NCBI RefSeq assembly: GCF_947499695.1
Contig: NZ_CANMPQ010000001.1
Span: forward strand, 1,488,001-1,552,000
DNA length: 64,000 bases
Direction of reading: 5' to 3'
Source: an uncultured Allomuricauda sp.
GTDB lineage: Bacteria > Bacteroidota > Bacteroidia > Flavobacteriales > Flavobacteriaceae
A program made the position numbers and the translations under genes. Each line of letters begins with the position of its first letter. Position 1 is the first letter of the stretch. The notes below the pieces were generated by a model. The model did no database searches and was not told where the DNA came from. It saw only the letters and a program-made list of their open reading frames with translations. Below, piece after piece: positions 8,655 through 18,423 of this stretch.

Positions 8655-10457
8655 CTATCGTCTCAGTGAAAAATGGTTCTGAAGATATTTGGCATAAACC
8701 CTGTTACCATCGTTGTCCAGATAAGACAATTTGAACCAATAATCGGTGGATGGCAGGGGTTTTCCCTTGAAGCTTCCATCCCATCCAGGACTGAACTCGG
8801 TCAACTGGGTAATTAGCTTTCCATACCGATCATAAATTGTAACTATCGGAGAATTCAACGCGGAAAGACCATCTATTTGCCACGATTCATTAAGAACGTC
8901 ACCATTAGGTGAAAAAATCGGGGAAAATCCGACTACTACAATATTTTCAACAACCTCTCCACATCCAAATAAATCCCTCATGGTAATCGTATGCATTCCA
9001 CCAGCAACATCTTCAAAAACATTACTTGATTGAAACGCTCCATTATTGAGGCTATATTCAAAATCCCCTTGTAAATCTGTCAATACGGTGACTCGACTAT
9101 TGGCTTGAAAATCTTCAACTTCAACATCGGTGATAACCGGCAATTGCGACATATTCACTTGAACCGTTCTGCTAGACTCACAATTAAGTCCTCCAACTGT
9201 ATTGGTTACTGTAAGTGTATAGTCCCCAGATTGGGTCACATTGATACTTGGGGTAAGTTCACCTGTGCTCCACGAATAAGAATATGCTGGGTTTGGCACC
9301 GTTTCGCCGATAATAATACCACTTGAGTTTTCACAAATAGTAACTTCATCATCAAATGTAAGTTCAGGGGAGGTTAACGCATTGATGCTGAAATTCTGAG
9401 AGGCATCATAGCAATTTGGGTTGGTCAGTGAATAGGTGCGGACATAAATGTCCTCCTGTCCAGGATTCTTTGGAAATTGTTTGGATATTGGGTTTATACC
9501 TGCGATGGCATCTGTTTGAGTATAATGATAACTCACCATATATTGGCTTGGGTCCTGTGCTCCTAGTGCTTCATCGTCTTTTGTGGTCAAATCGAATACC
9601 ACCGAAGGTGTATGACAAAACACTTCATCTGCAACTAGGTTGGTTACTGGAACAGTATTAAAAACAGCCTGAACTTCACTAATAATATTGCCTGTAGGTG
9701 TTACAACCACAACTCGGTATTGCGCCGAAGATGTCACACTTAATGTGGGATTGGTTTCACCAGTGAGTACCTGAAAACCACTTCCAATATCGCTGTACCA
9801 TTCATAGGAGGTAGCTCCTGTTGTGGTGGCGTCCAAATTAACAGTATCTCCATCACAAGCAGCAATAGGCGCACCCAAAAGGTTGTTGATAATGGAGCAA
9901 TCCAAAGCATCGGTTGGATTCGTTGTAAAAATATCACCAGTAAATTCGATGGAGAATCCAGAATTCACATTACTGAAATTATTGATAAACAGATAATAGT
10001 CTTCTCCAGCATTTACTTGAACCCAATCTTCATAATGTACCGAGGTTGCATCCCCAGTTGGGTCTTCTCCCACCCCAATAAACGATTTATTTTCACTGTT
10101 ATCAAAGAAGTTGCAACGAATAGGATCTCCTAGATTGTTGCAATCACTGGCTCTGTAAAGTGCAAAATCCCAATCTTCATTGCTATTATGTCCAATATTA
10201 AAGCCCAATTCGCCCGCCGCCGAAGTCCGGAATCGATACCAAACGGAATTTGATTCTATAGAACCCGTAGTTGTTTGTTCCAAACAGCCACTTGAAGCCG
10301 CTCCATTGAAGTCATCAACTCCATAGCCATTGGAGCCTCCGTTGATGGGCGTATTATTACAAATAGGAATAGCACCGCCACAATCGGGCGATATCTGTGA
10401 AAAGGTCACCTGGCTATAAAAAGCCATAATAAGGGTTGCTGCGACTAATCTCACCAT
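8655..10457 (-). CDS. T9SS type B sorting domain-containing surface protein (paralogue)
   Basis: At 600 residues it has the same architecture as its neighbour: a signal peptide, an N-terminal Cys-containing domain beginning SPDCGGAIPIC with SNSVWYRFRT, then two or three Ig/PKD-like segments (residues 195-460), and a C-terminal CHU_C sorting domain with FSPIFSPNGD, IYDRYGKLITQL and WDGSFKGKPLPSTDYW. The two genes are a tandem duplication that has since diverged and gained or lost Ig-like units. The product is expected on the outer cell surface or released. Intergenic DNA of 111 bases separates the pair. Confidence 0.92.
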   Translation of the reverse strand: MVRLVAATLIMAFYSQVTFSQISPDCGGAIPICNNTPINGGSNGYGVDDFNGAASSGCLEQTTTGSIESNSVWYRFRTSAAGELGFNIGHNSNEDWDFALYRASDCNNLGDPIRCNFFDNSENKSFIGVGEDPTGDATSVHYEDWVQVNAGEDYYLFINNFSNVNSGFSIEFTGDIFTTNPTDALDCSIINNLLGAPIAACDGDTVNLDATTTGATSYEWYSDIGSGFQVLTGETNPTLSVTSSAQYRVVVVTPTGNIISEVQAVFNTVPVTNLVADEVFCHTPSVVFDLTTKDDEALGAQDPSQYMVSYHYTQTDAIAGINPISKQFPKNPGQEDIYVRTYSLTNPNCYDASQNFSINALTSPELTFDDEVTICENSSGIIIGETVPNPAYSYSWSTGELTPSINVTQSGDYTLTVTNTVGGLNCESSRTVQVNMSQLPVITDVEVEDFQANSRVTVLTDLQGDFEYSLNNGAFQSSNVFEDVAGGMHTITMRDLFGCGEVVENIVVVGFSPIFSPNGDVLNESWQIDGLSALNSPIVTIYDRYGKLITQLTEFSPGWDGSFKGKPLPSTDYWFKLSYLDNDGNRVYAKYLQNHFSLRR

Positions 10458-10563
10458 AAACTATTGTAGGTTTGGGCATTATAAAAGTAAACCAGCCATT
10501 TCCTTAACAATAATTTATGTTGTCAAAGTCAGTATACCAGATGTTAAATAGTACTTTAATGTA

Positions 10564-10571
10564 TATCTTTG
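10564..10571 (+). promoter_or_regulatory. -7 promoter box of folE
   Basis: TATCTTTG matches TAnnTTTG exactly and lies 19 bases before the folE start codon. The -33 element is weak. Confidence 0.55.
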
Positions 10572-10590
10572 CATCCTTGAAGAAACAGCA

Positions 10591-11271
10591 ATGAAACTAG
10601 AGCAGGCTTTGGAAGAACAGTATGAGGAAAGAGGTGACGATCACGTTGGCTCTTCTACGGAAACCCCAATAAGGGATGATGCTTTTGTATTGAGCGATGA
10701 AGAAAAAATCGAAAGAATTCAAGACAACGTTCGTGAAATTATGTTGACACTGGGTCTTGATTTGGATGATGATAGTTTAAATGGAACCCCCAAGCGAGTT
10801 GCAAAAATGTTTGTCAATGAGATTTTTGGCGGATTGCATCCAAAACGTAAGCCAAAACCTTCGACCTTCAAAAACAAATACAAATACGGCGAGATGTTGG
10901 TTGAAAAGAACATTACGGTGTATTCAACCTGCGAACATCATCTATTACCCATAGTCGGAAAAGCCCATATTGCGTACATCTCCAGTGGTACAGTTATCGG
11001 TCTCTCGAAAATGAACCGTATCGTGGATTACTACGCTAAGCGTCCACAAGTACAAGAACGATTGAACATTCAGGTTGTAAAAGAGTTACAAAAAGCTTTA
11101 GGTACGGAAGATGTTGCTTGTGTAATTGATGCAAAGCATCTTTGTGTTAACTCCAGAGGAATCCGTGATGTGGAAAGTAGCACGGTTACCGCTGAATATG
11201 GGGGCAAGTTCAAGAATGAAGCCGTTCGAAGGGAGTTTTTGGACTACATCAATCTAGATACTGAGTTTTAA
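10591..11271 (+). CDS. folE: GTP cyclohydrolase I (FolE type)
   Basis: It converts GTP to 7,8-dihydroneopterin triphosphate, the first step toward folate and pterin cofactors. It has 226 residues with an acidic N-terminal extension of about 45 residues. The zinc and catalytic signature STCEHHLLP is seen, followed by [30 protein letters not shown] and the third zinc Cys in KHLCVNSRG. It is the first gene of a rightward run with cysS only 14 bases after it, so the two are probably co-transcribed from the TATCTTTG box just upstream. Confidence 0.97.
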   Translation: MKLEQALEEQYEERGDDHVGSSTETPIRDDAFVLSDEEKIERIQDNVREIMLTLGLDLDDDSLNGTPKRVAKMFVNEIFGGLHPKRKPKPSTFKNKYKYGEMLVEKNITVYSTCEHHLLPIVGKAHIAYISSGTVIGLSKMNRIVDYYAKRPQVQERLNIQVVKELQKALGTEDVACVIDAKHLCVNSRGIRDVESSTVTAEYGGKFKNEAVRREFLDYINLDTEF

Positions 11272-11285
11272 TTCCAAGTTTTTCA

Positions 11286-12767
11286 ATGCAACTGTACCAA
11301 AACCAAACAATACGCGTACACAATTCACTTACGGGGAAAAAAGAGGTTTTCGAACCTATAAATGAAGGTCATATCGGCATGTATGTTTGCGGACCTACGG
11401 TATATAGCAATGTCCACCTAGGAAATTGCCGCACTTTTATGTCTTTTGACATGATATTCCGTTACTTTAAACATTTAGGATTTAAAGTACGCTATGTACG
11501 TAACATCACTGACGCGGGACATTTAGAAAACGATGCGGATGAAGGTGAGGATAAAATTGCAAAAAAGGCCAAGCTAGAGCAGATTGAGCCCATGGAAGTG
11601 GTACAACGCTACACCGTAGACTTTCATGAAACGCTTCAAAAATTTAATTTTCTACCACCTAGCATTGAGCCAACAGCAACCGGTCATATCATTGAACAGA
11701 TTGAAATTATCAAGGAAATCATTGAAAAAGGCTTCGCATATGAGGTAAATGGTTCAGTGTACTTCGACGTTCCAAAATTCAATGAGAGTAATGAATATGG
11801 TAAACTCAGCGGAAGAAAGTTAGAGGATATGATTACCAATACCCGGGCTTTGACAGCTCAGGACGAAAAAAGAAGCCCACAAGACTTTGCGCTTTGGAAA
11901 AAGGCCGAACCTCAGCATATCATGAGATGGCCCTCTCCTTGGGGCGATGGGTTTCCAGGATGGCACCTAGAGTGTACAGCAATGAGCACCAAATATTTGG
12001 GTGAAACTTTTGACATACATGGAGGCGGAATGGATTTAAAATTCCCGCACCACGAATGTGAAATAGCACAATCCGAAGCTAGCACCGGAAAATCGCCGGT
12101 TAAATATTGGCTGCATGCCAACATGTTGACCTTGAATGGCAAAAAGATGTCAAAATCTACGGGCAACAATATCTATCCGTCCGAAATGTTCAGCGGGGAC
12201 AACAGCATTATGAGTAAAGCATACGCTCCTGCCGTAGTTCGATTTTTTATGATGCAGGCTCATTACACCAGTATTTTGGATTTGAGTGATGATGCACTTC
12301 TAGCTTCCGAAAAAGGATATCACCGACTGATGGATGCTTTAGAATGTGTTGACGGCTTAAAAACTGCAACAACCTCTGATTTTGATTATAAAGCATGGAA
12401 GCAAAAATGCTATGATGCCATGAACGATGATTTCAACACTCCAATCCTTATAGCACATCTTTTTGATGCGGTAAAGCGTATCAACCTTATTAAGGAAGGA
12501 AATGAAAGCATTTCTCAAGAGGATAAGTCACTACTTCAGACAACCCTAGCGAGTTTTGTTTACGATATTTTGGGAATAGAAAACCAAAAAGCCGTAAAAG
12601 ATGACTCAAGTGCCCTAAGTGGGGTAATGGAATTGTTGATAGAATTACGAAATGAGGCTCGAGCAAACAAAGATTTTGCCACATCAGACAAAATTAGGGA
12701 TCAGCTTATAGCGTTAGGAATCCAACTTAAAGACGGCAAAGAAGGAACTACCTTCAGCATCAATTAA
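11286..12767 (+). CDS. cysS: Cysteinyl-tRNA synthetase
   Basis: A class I synthetase that charges tRNA-Cys. The 493-residue product has the HIGH-type motif HLGN inside [13 protein letters not shown], zinc-binding Cys/His residues (Cys of CGPT, Cys of LECTAM, the [11 protein letters not shown] block) and the KMSKS loop in [11 protein letters not shown]. The C-terminal DALR-like helical domain is present, so it is full length. It follows folE closely and is followed after 29 bases by yidD. Confidence 0.97.
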   Translation: MQLYQNQTIRVHNSLTGKKEVFEPINEGHIGMYVCGPTVYSNVHLGNCRTFMSFDMIFRYFKHLGFKVRYVRNITDAGHLENDADEGEDKIAKKAKLEQIEPMEVVQRYTVDFHETLQKFNFLPPSIEPTATGHIIEQIEIIKEIIEKGFAYEVNGSVYFDVPKFNESNEYGKLSGRKLEDMITNTRALTAQDEKRSPQDFALWKKAEPQHIMRWPSPWGDGFPGWHLECTAMSTKYLGETFDIHGGGMDLKFPHHECEIAQSEASTGKSPVKYWLHANMLTLNGKKMSKSTGNNIYPSEMFSGDNSIMSKAYAPAVVRFFMMQAHYTSILDLSDDALLASEKGYHRLMDALECVDGLKTATTSDFDYKAWKQKCYDAMNDDFNTPILIAHLFDAVKRINLIKEGNESISQEDKSLLQTTLASFVYDILGIENQKAVKDDSSALSGVMELLIELRNEARANKDFATSDKIRDQLIALGIQLKDGKEGTTFSIN

Positions 12768-12796
12768 CAAATGTAAATTCAAGTGGAACTCGGAGA

Positions 12797-13024
12797 ATGA
12801 CATTTAAAAAAGTTCTTATTGCTCCTTTTGTTCTGCTGGTCAGAGGTTATCAGCTTTTAATCTCGCCTTTGACTCCCGCTACTTGCCGGTATTCCCCAAC
12901 TTGCTCTGCATATACTTTGGAAGCGCTAAAAAAACACGGGCTTTTTAAAGGGGGATGGTTATCACTAAAACGTATTTTCAGTTGTCATCCATGGGGTGGA
13001 AAAGGATATGACCCGGTACCCTAA
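12797..13024 (+). CDS. yidD: Membrane protein insertion efficiency factor YidD
   Basis: A 75-residue membrane-associated protein that assists YidC-dependent membrane insertion, as known for the family. The three conserved Cys are visible in the context [12 protein letters not shown] and [14 protein letters not shown], and the N-terminal amphipathic stretch [13 protein letters not shown] is typical. It is full length. It lies between cysS and lgt, so envelope biogenesis functions begin here. Confidence 0.95.
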   Translation: MTFKKVLIAPFVLLVRGYQLLISPLTPATCRYSPTCSAYTLEALKKHGLFKGGWLSLKRIFSCHPWGGKGYDPVP

Positions 13025-13124
13025 ACTTTACGGTTAAAATCGAAGTCTGGGGCGATTATTAAAATTATAATAAAGGCGCTGTCCAACCATTCAAAGTAAT
13101 TATATTAGACCAAAATTTTAACCT

Positions 13125-14048
13125 ATGTATCTCTTAGGATTTAACTGGAACCCAGACGGAACATTATTCAAGTTGGGATTCTTTCAACTAAAATATTACA
13201 ATCTGCTCTGGATTGCTGCTTTCGCTGTTGGCTGGATTATCATAAAGCGTATTTTTTTAAGCGAAAAAAAGACAATTCAACAAGTAGATTCACTTTTTAT
13301 ATTTGGTCTAGTATCGATAATGTTGGGAGCGCGTTTAGGTCACGTCATTTTTTATCAACCAGAACTTTTTAGTTCAGACCCTTTATCCATTTTATTACCT
13401 ATTAAGACCAACCCCAAATTTGAATTTACTGGATTTGCAGGCCTTGCCAGTCATGGAGCCACAATAGCTGCCATTGTCGGGGTTTGGTTGTATTGCAGGA
13501 AATGGAAAGACATCAATATGCTATGGTTACTAGATCGCATGGTCATTCCTTCGGCGATTGGGGCCTGTTTTGTGCGTTTAGGAAATTTTTTTAACTCTGA
13601 AATTACCGGAAATGAGGTTAAGGAGTCTTTTGCATTTGCCGTACGTTTTATAAGAGATGACTTACACCCTTCCAGGGCTCTTGATATGACAAAGGAAACA
13701 ACCGTAAACGCCGCCTATAAAGCAATTGAGAATAAGCCTGAGTTTGCCTCCATTTTGGAGTCCATTCCTTTTCGTCATCCAGCCCAACTGTACGAATCAA
13801 TTTGTTATTTGATTTTATTTATAATCTTATACCAATTGTATTGGAAAACAGAAAAGAAAAACAAAACAGGGTTCCTTTTCGGGTTATTTATGGTTGGTTT
13901 GTGGACCACAAGATTCCTTATTGAGTTTGTCAAAAAGAGACAAAATGAATTTGACGAATCTCTAGAGTTATTGTCTATAGGCCAGTGGTTGAGCATCCCA
14001 ATGATTTTGGTAGGACTCTATTTCATGTTTAGACCTTCAAAACAATAA
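13125..14048 (+). CDS. lgt: Prolipoprotein diacylglyceryl transferase
   Basis: This inner-membrane enzyme transfers diacylglycerol to the lipobox Cys of prolipoproteins. The 307-residue product has about seven membrane segments, the GARLGHVIFYQ segment carrying the conserved Arg and His, the signature FVRLGNFFNSE with its invariant Arg and Asn, and HPAQLYES. A hydrophilic insertion of about 40 residues before HPAQLYE is seen, as usual in Bacteroidota Lgt. The next gene encodes a lipoprotein that would itself be a substrate. Confidence 0.96.
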   Translation: MYLLGFNWNPDGTLFKLGFFQLKYYNLLWIAAFAVGWIIIKRIFLSEKKTIQQVDSLFIFGLVSIMLGARLGHVIFYQPELFSSDPLSILLPIKTNPKFEFTGFAGLASHGATIAAIVGVWLYCRKWKDINMLWLLDRMVIPSAIGACFVRLGNFFNSEITGNEVKESFAFAVRFIRDDLHPSRALDMTKETTVNAAYKAIENKPEFASILESIPFRHPAQLYESICYLILFIILYQLYWKTEKKNKTGFLFGLFMVGLWTTRFLIEFVKKRQNEFDESLELLSIGQWLSIPMILVGLYFMFRPSKQ

Positions 14049-14058
14049 ACCGCTGTCA

Positions 14059-14571
14059 ATGTCCAAATTCTATTCTAAACTATTCAAGCTTTTAAAGTTC
14101 TTTACGGTATTTACTTTTGGTTTTCTCATGTTCATGGGCTGCAAAAAAGAATCAAAAAAGGAAATCAAGACAGAGAGCATAACCTTCACCAAAGAAGGTG
14201 AGCTTAGCATCACAAAGGTTGACAACAATTCGGCTCTTGTGCAATTTGATATAGAAATCGCAGAAACCGAGTATGAAACCCAAACAGGCTTAATGTACCG
14301 GGACACTATGGAAGATACTCAGGGAATGTTGTTCATTTTCGATGATGTAGCCATGCATTCTTTCTATATGAAAAACACGCATATTCCTTTGGATATTATC
14401 TATATCGATGAAAATCTAAAAATCGTCAGTTTCCAAAAAAATGCAAAACCCTTTGATGAAACCGGACTATCCTCAGGTGTTCCGATAAAATATGTTTTGG
14501 AAATCAATGCTGGATTGTCTGACAAACTAGGCTTAAGTGTAGGTGATAGTATTTCCTATAGCAAACTATAA
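14059..14571 (+). CDS. DUF192 domain-containing lipoprotein
   Basis: Function is unknown at the molecular level. The 170-residue product has a hydrophobic N-terminus ending at a lipobox-like FMGC, followed by a Lys/Glu-rich linker. The DUF192 core covers residues 60-168, with the typical TGLMYRD, GMLFIFDD, FYMKNTHIPLDIIYID and VLEINAG motifs. It begins 10 bases after lgt, and its TAA stop overlaps the next start as TAATG, so it is translationally linked to the GNAT gene. Confidence 0.92.
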   Translation: MSKFYSKLFKLLKFFTVFTFGFLMFMGCKKESKKEIKTESITFTKEGELSITKVDNNSALVQFDIEIAETEYETQTGLMYRDTMEDTQGMLFIFDDVAMHSFYMKNTHIPLDIIYIDENLKIVSFQKNAKPFDETGLSSGVPIKYVLEINAGLSDKLGLSVGDSISYSKL

Positions 14572-15095
14572 TGTCCAAGTACTTATTAGAGAACCAAAGT
14601 TCGGAACGACTTTTTTTCCGGAAAATACTGCCCTCCGATTTTGAGGCTTGGCTTCCATTTTATCATGACCCAAGGTCCACACAATTCTGGGAGGGATTAC
14701 CACCAGACCCCATCGAAGCTTGTCAAACACAATTTGACCGTGCTTTTGAAAGATATGAAATGGAAATGGGCGGAATGAATGCTCTTATTTTGGAAGCGAC
14801 AGGTGAATTGATAGGAATCTGCGGCTTATTGGTGCAAGTAGTTGATGACATTGAAGAATTGGAAATCGGATACTCCGTATTACCAAAATTCTGGCAACAG
14901 GGCTTTGCCATCGAAGCTGCCCAAAAATGTAAAACATTTGCTTTTGAAAACAATTTTGCCTCCTCTTTAATCTCTATAATTCATGTGGATAATATCCCGT
15001 CACAAAAGGTTGCCTTAAAAAATGGGATGCATTTGGATAAAACAACCTCTTATAAAGACAATCCAGTTCATATCTTTAGGGTGAATCAAGGATAA
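14571..15095 (+). CDS. GNAT N-acetyltransferase (RimJ/RimL-like)
   Basis: A probable cytoplasmic acetyl-CoA-dependent N-acetyltransferase of 174 residues. Seen: the N-terminal SSERLFFRKILPSDFEAW strand and helix, the acetyl-CoA-binding core around EIGYSVLPKFWQQGFAIEAAQ, and the late VALKNGMHLDK motif. The arrangement matches the Acetyltransf_3 (RimJ/RimL) group, whose substrates are ribosomal proteins, antibiotics or small amines; the substrate cannot be read from sequence. It shares one base with the preceding stop codon (TAATG). Confidence 0.88.
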   Translation: MSKYLLENQSSERLFFRKILPSDFEAWLPFYHDPRSTQFWEGLPPDPIEACQTQFDRAFERYEMEMGGMNALILEATGELIGICGLLVQVVDDIEELEIGYSVLPKFWQQGFAIEAAQKCKTFAFENNFASSLISIIHVDNIPSQKVALKNGMHLDKTTSYKDNPVHIFRVNQG

Positions 15096-15098
15096 TCT

Positions 15099-15106
15099 TA
15101 TTTTTG
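15099..15106 (+). promoter_or_regulatory. -7 promoter box before the ABC ATPase gene
   Basis: TATTTTTG is an exact TAnnTTTG match starting 31 bases before the ATG, in the short gap after the GNAT gene. The ABC gene may therefore have its own promoter. Confidence 0.5.
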
Positions 15107-15129
15107 AAATATCTAGTATTTGTTGACTG

Positions 15130-16389
15130 ATGAAACCAGCCAAAAACTACGCAATACTAATAGATAACAAATCCCAAACCCAAGATTTGGTTTTTGACCT
15201 ATTAAAAGGTGTTGCATCACACGGATTTGAAATTTTCAAAACCAAGAAAGGGCTGCTTTTTTCCCGTTCAGAAATTGAAAGATTTATGGACGAAGAAGAG
15301 CGACACGACACAAAAATTATTACGGCTGCTGCTTCCCAATCCTTAAAATCGATGAGTAGTGGTGAACAAAAAAAAGCATTGCTTGGCTATCTATTGAAAC
15401 AACATCCCGATTTTATAGTATTGGTAAACCCTTACGATAATTTAGATGTTGACACTCAGGCTTATTTAAAAGAAAAATTACCCTCCATCTCAAAATCCAC
15501 CTCCTTGATCCAGGTGGTAAGTCGATTGGATGATATTTTATCCGTTACCACTGATTTTTTCAAACTGGAGAAAAGCCAGCTTCGCCCTTACTCAAATGCC
15601 GAAACATTTTGGAAGGAAAACACCAGACAAACTAATCATTTCAAAGAAGATTTACCCCCTCCACTAGAGCCCATTATAGTTCGAGGCGATGAACTAGTCA
15701 ATTTTAAAAATGTATCCGTGAGCTTCGATGGCCGCCAAGTGTTGAACAAAATCAGCTGGACCATTAAAAAAGGGGATTTTTGGCAGTTAATCGGCCCTAA
15801 TGGCAGCGGCAAAACCACTATGCTTTCGCTGATTACGGGTGATAGCCATAAAGGGTATGGACAAGACCTTACTTTGTTTGGACAAAAAAAAGGAAGCGGT
15901 GAAAGTGTTTGGGACTTAAAAGAAAAGATTGGATACTTTACACCTGCCATGACCGACAAATTCAATGGGTACCATACGTTGGAAAATATGGTGATTTCTG
16001 GAATTTATGATTCCATCGGACTTTACAAAAAAGCTTCGGACCAAGCCAGAGGTTTGGCCGCCAAATGGATAAAGCTTTTGCGACTGGAGGATAAAAAAAA
16101 CAAACAGTTTCTAAACCTTACTACTGGTGAAAAAAGACTAGTCATGACGGCTCGGGCAATGATCAAACATCCACCCCTTCTCATTTTAGATGAGCCCACG
16201 GCTGGATTGGATGATGAAAATGCAGCCTTCTTTGTCGCTCTTGTAAATAAAATTTCAGCAGAAAGTGATACCGCCATTGTCTTTGTGTCGCATAGAAAAG
16301 AAATTGGATTGGAGCCTCAATTTGATTACATTTTAGAAATGAATCAAACGGGATCAACCGGTAAAACACAACCACATGGAGATATCTAG
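15130..16389 (+). CDS. ModF-like double-ATPase ABC protein with a degenerate first half
   Basis: A cytoplasmic ABC ATPase of 419 residues, related to the ModF/PhrA group of double nucleotide-binding proteins, with no membrane partner nearby. The second half is intact: Walker A GPNGSGKTT (222-230), signature LTTGE (about 330-334), Walker B LLILDEPTAGLD, and switch His in VFVSHRKE. The first half (about 145 residues) has no Walker A. It keeps a signature-like SSGEQKK, but its Walker B reads IVLVNPYDNLD, with Asn where the catalytic Glu should be, and its switch region is VVSRLDD without His. The next gene overlaps it by 14 bases. The transported or regulated substrate is unknown. Confidence 0.85.
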   Translation: MKPAKNYAILIDNKSQTQDLVFDLLKGVASHGFEIFKTKKGLLFSRSEIERFMDEEERHDTKIITAAASQSLKSMSSGEQKKALLGYLLKQHPDFIVLVNPYDNLDVDTQAYLKEKLPSISKSTSLIQVVSRLDDILSVTTDFFKLEKSQLRPYSNAETFWKENTRQTNHFKEDLPPPLEPIIVRGDELVNFKNVSVSFDGRQVLNKISWTIKKGDFWQLIGPNGSGKTTMLSLITGDSHKGYGQDLTLFGQKKGSGESVWDLKEKIGYFTPAMTDKFNGYHTLENMVISGIYDSIGLYKKASDQARGLAAKWIKLLRLEDKKNKQFLNLTTGEKRLVMTARAMIKHPPLLILDEPTAGLDDENAAFFVALVNKISAESDTAIVFVSHRKEIGLEPQFDYILEMNQTGSTGKTQPHGDI

Positions 16390-16888
16390 AGCAACTCCTT
16401 CAGATGCAACAATCATTGCGTTGTTGGCAAGGATAACCTTTACCGAAACGTTCGGGCATTATTTTGAGGACAAATCGGATTTGGAAAACTACCTTGATCA
16501 TACATTTAATGTTAAAAAACTAAAAAGCAGTCTTACCAATCCCAACAACCTATATTGGTTAGCTTACCTTGATGAACTCCCGGTGGGGTACGCCAAATTA
16601 AAATTGAACTCCCCTTCCTCCTTCTTAAACGAATCAGAGTTATGTCAACTTCAAAAAATCTATGTGCTTAAAGATTTCCTATCCAAAAAGATTGGACTAG
16701 CGCTACAAAATGTGCTCCTTGAGGAAGCCAAAAGTAAAGCTCCTAAAATTTGGCTTTCCGTATTGAAAGAGAATGTCCGGGCAATTCGATTTTATGAAAA
16801 GAACGGTTTTGAAAAAATAGGTGATCACGATTTCCAAATTGGAAAAGAACACTTTGAGTTTCAAGCAATGGTCAAATCATTACAGTAG
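16376..16888 (+). CDS. GNAT N-acetyltransferase
   Basis: A 170-residue probable acetyltransferase that begins inside the end of the ABC gene (14-base overlap in another frame), implying translational coupling. Seen: the N-terminal ISRATPSDATIIALLAR motif typical of small GNAT enzymes, FTETFGHYF, the central LQKIYVLKDFLSKKIGLALQN acetyl-CoA-binding region, and NVRAIRFYEKNGFEKIGDHDF. These match the PhnO/SpeG-like Acetyltransf_1 group. The substrate is unknown. Confidence 0.88.
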   Translation: MEISRATPSDATIIALLARITFTETFGHYFEDKSDLENYLDHTFNVKKLKSSLTNPNNLYWLAYLDELPVGYAKLKLNSPSSFLNESELCQLQKIYVLKDFLSKKIGLALQNVLLEEAKSKAPKIWLSVLKENVRAIRFYEKNGFEKIGDHDFQIGKEHFEFQAMVKSLQ

Positions 16889-16953
16889 CATAAAATTGCA
16901 AATACGCTTATCTTTAGATTTCCCTTGTAACAAAGCAGGACAACACTTTAAGT

Positions 16954-18423
16954 ATGGCTAATAATACCTTGGATTTTTCACAAAAAGACTACAAAGCGCT
17001 TTTAGATAAAAGCAGTGATCTTGTACTAAGACGGTTTGAGAACATTGAACAACAAAAAGGATATCATGATCATCCTCAAGCCGATGTAGAGCAATGGTTT
17101 AATGAAGAACTACCAGACCAAGGTATGGACGCTTCGAAGTTATTGGACGAAGTTGAAAACAAAGTATTGAACACCGCCACGGGTAATCTGGGTCCACATA
17201 TGTACGCCTACGTCATGTCAGGTGGTAACCAGATTTCAATTATTGCGGAAAAGTTGGCCACTACTATTAATCAAAATCAAACCAAATGGCATTTGGGACC
17301 TGCGATGAATGAGATTGAGAAACGTGTCATTAAATGGACGGCGCAAATGCTAGGATTTACCTTAGACGCTGGAGGTGTATTGGTAAGCGGGGGTTCTGCA
17401 GCCAACTTAACTGGACTGACAGTGGGTCGAAACATTTTCTTTGAAAAGGAAGGTATCCGAAAAAAAGGACTTTTTGGACAAGCTCCTTTTGTGGTATATG
17501 CCTCAGAAGAAGTTCACAGCTGCGTAGATAAAAGTGTCGAATTGTTGGGTATCGGAAGTGATTATCTTAGAAAGATAAAAACTAATGATGCATTCCAGAT
17601 AGATTTGGAAGCCTTGGAAGCGGCAGTAAAACAGGATATTGCTAACGGATTGAAACCCTTCTGCCTTATCGGGAATGCCGGAACCGTAAATACTGGAGCC
17701 ATAGATGACCTAGATGCCTTGGCCAATCTCGCAGAAAAGTATGGATTATGGTATCATGTTGATGGTGCATATGGCGCCTTGGCTGCCATTTTGGACAATT
17801 TAAGACCAGAATATAGGGGAATGGATCGTGCAGATTCCATAGCTCTTGATTTTCACAAATGGCTTTATCAACCGTTTGAAGCGGGATGCACACTAGTTAG
17901 AAATTGGGATAACCTTCGCAGGACCTACTATAAAAAAGCCGCCTATTTAGACACCGAACTTGCCAATGACGGTCAGCGTCTTGAGTTTAACGAACACTAT
18001 TTCCAATTGTCCAGAAATGCCAAAGCATTCAAAGTCTGGATGAGTATAAAGGCCTATGGTATGGAAAAAATCAAGGCCATGATTCGAAAAGATATAGACC
18101 TTACCCAATATCTGAATGATAAGGTTCTGGCTTCAAAAGATTTTGAGCTTGTGGCAGATTCAAAACTTGCTGTTTCCTGCTTCAGATATGTGGGCGAAAT
18201 GACCAATAAAGAGGAGATTGTGGAATTCAATCATAAGTTAATGCCTGAACTCGAAAAAGATGGGCGTGTATTTATTATGGGAACCAAACTAAAAGGCGAT
18301 TATGCCATCCGAGCCTGTTTAATTAACCATAGAAAGACCACCGAAACTATTGATTATTTGTTGGATGTAATTCGCGATGTAGCCAAGAAAGTAGAAACTG
18401 AATCATTGAAACTGGAACACTGA
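16954..18423 (+). CDS. Pyridoxal-phosphate-dependent group II amino-acid decarboxylase
   Basis: The 489-residue product belongs to the family of aromatic-L-amino-acid, glutamate, diaminobutyrate and sulfinoalanine decarboxylases. Seen: GGVLVSGGSAANLTGL, HSCVDKS, the cofactor Asp in HVDGAYGALAA and the Schiff-base lysine (K302) in LDFHKWLYQPFEAG. Substrate choice cannot be decided from sequence: aromatic amino acids or 2,4-diaminobutyrate are both possible. Its stop overlaps the next start (TGATG). A near-consensus TATCTTTA lies about 50 bases before the ATG. Confidence 0.9.
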   Translation: MANNTLDFSQKDYKALLDKSSDLVLRRFENIEQQKGYHDHPQADVEQWFNEELPDQGMDASKLLDEVENKVLNTATGNLGPHMYAYVMSGGNQISIIAEKLATTINQNQTKWHLGPAMNEIEKRVIKWTAQMLGFTLDAGGVLVSGGSAANLTGLTVGRNIFFEKEGIRKKGLFGQAPFVVYASEEVHSCVDKSVELLGIGSDYLRKIKTNDAFQIDLEALEAAVKQDIANGLKPFCLIGNAGTVNTGAIDDLDALANLAEKYGLWYHVDGAYGALAAILDNLRPEYRGMDRADSIALDFHKWLYQPFEAGCTLVRNWDNLRRTYYKKAAYLDTELANDGQRLEFNEHYFQLSRNAKAFKVWMSIKAYGMEKIKAMIRKDIDLTQYLNDKVLASKDFELVADSKLAVSCFRYVGEMTNKEEIVEFNHKLMPELEKDGRVFIMGTKLKGDYAIRACLINHRKTTETIDYLLDVIRDVAKKVETESLKLEH

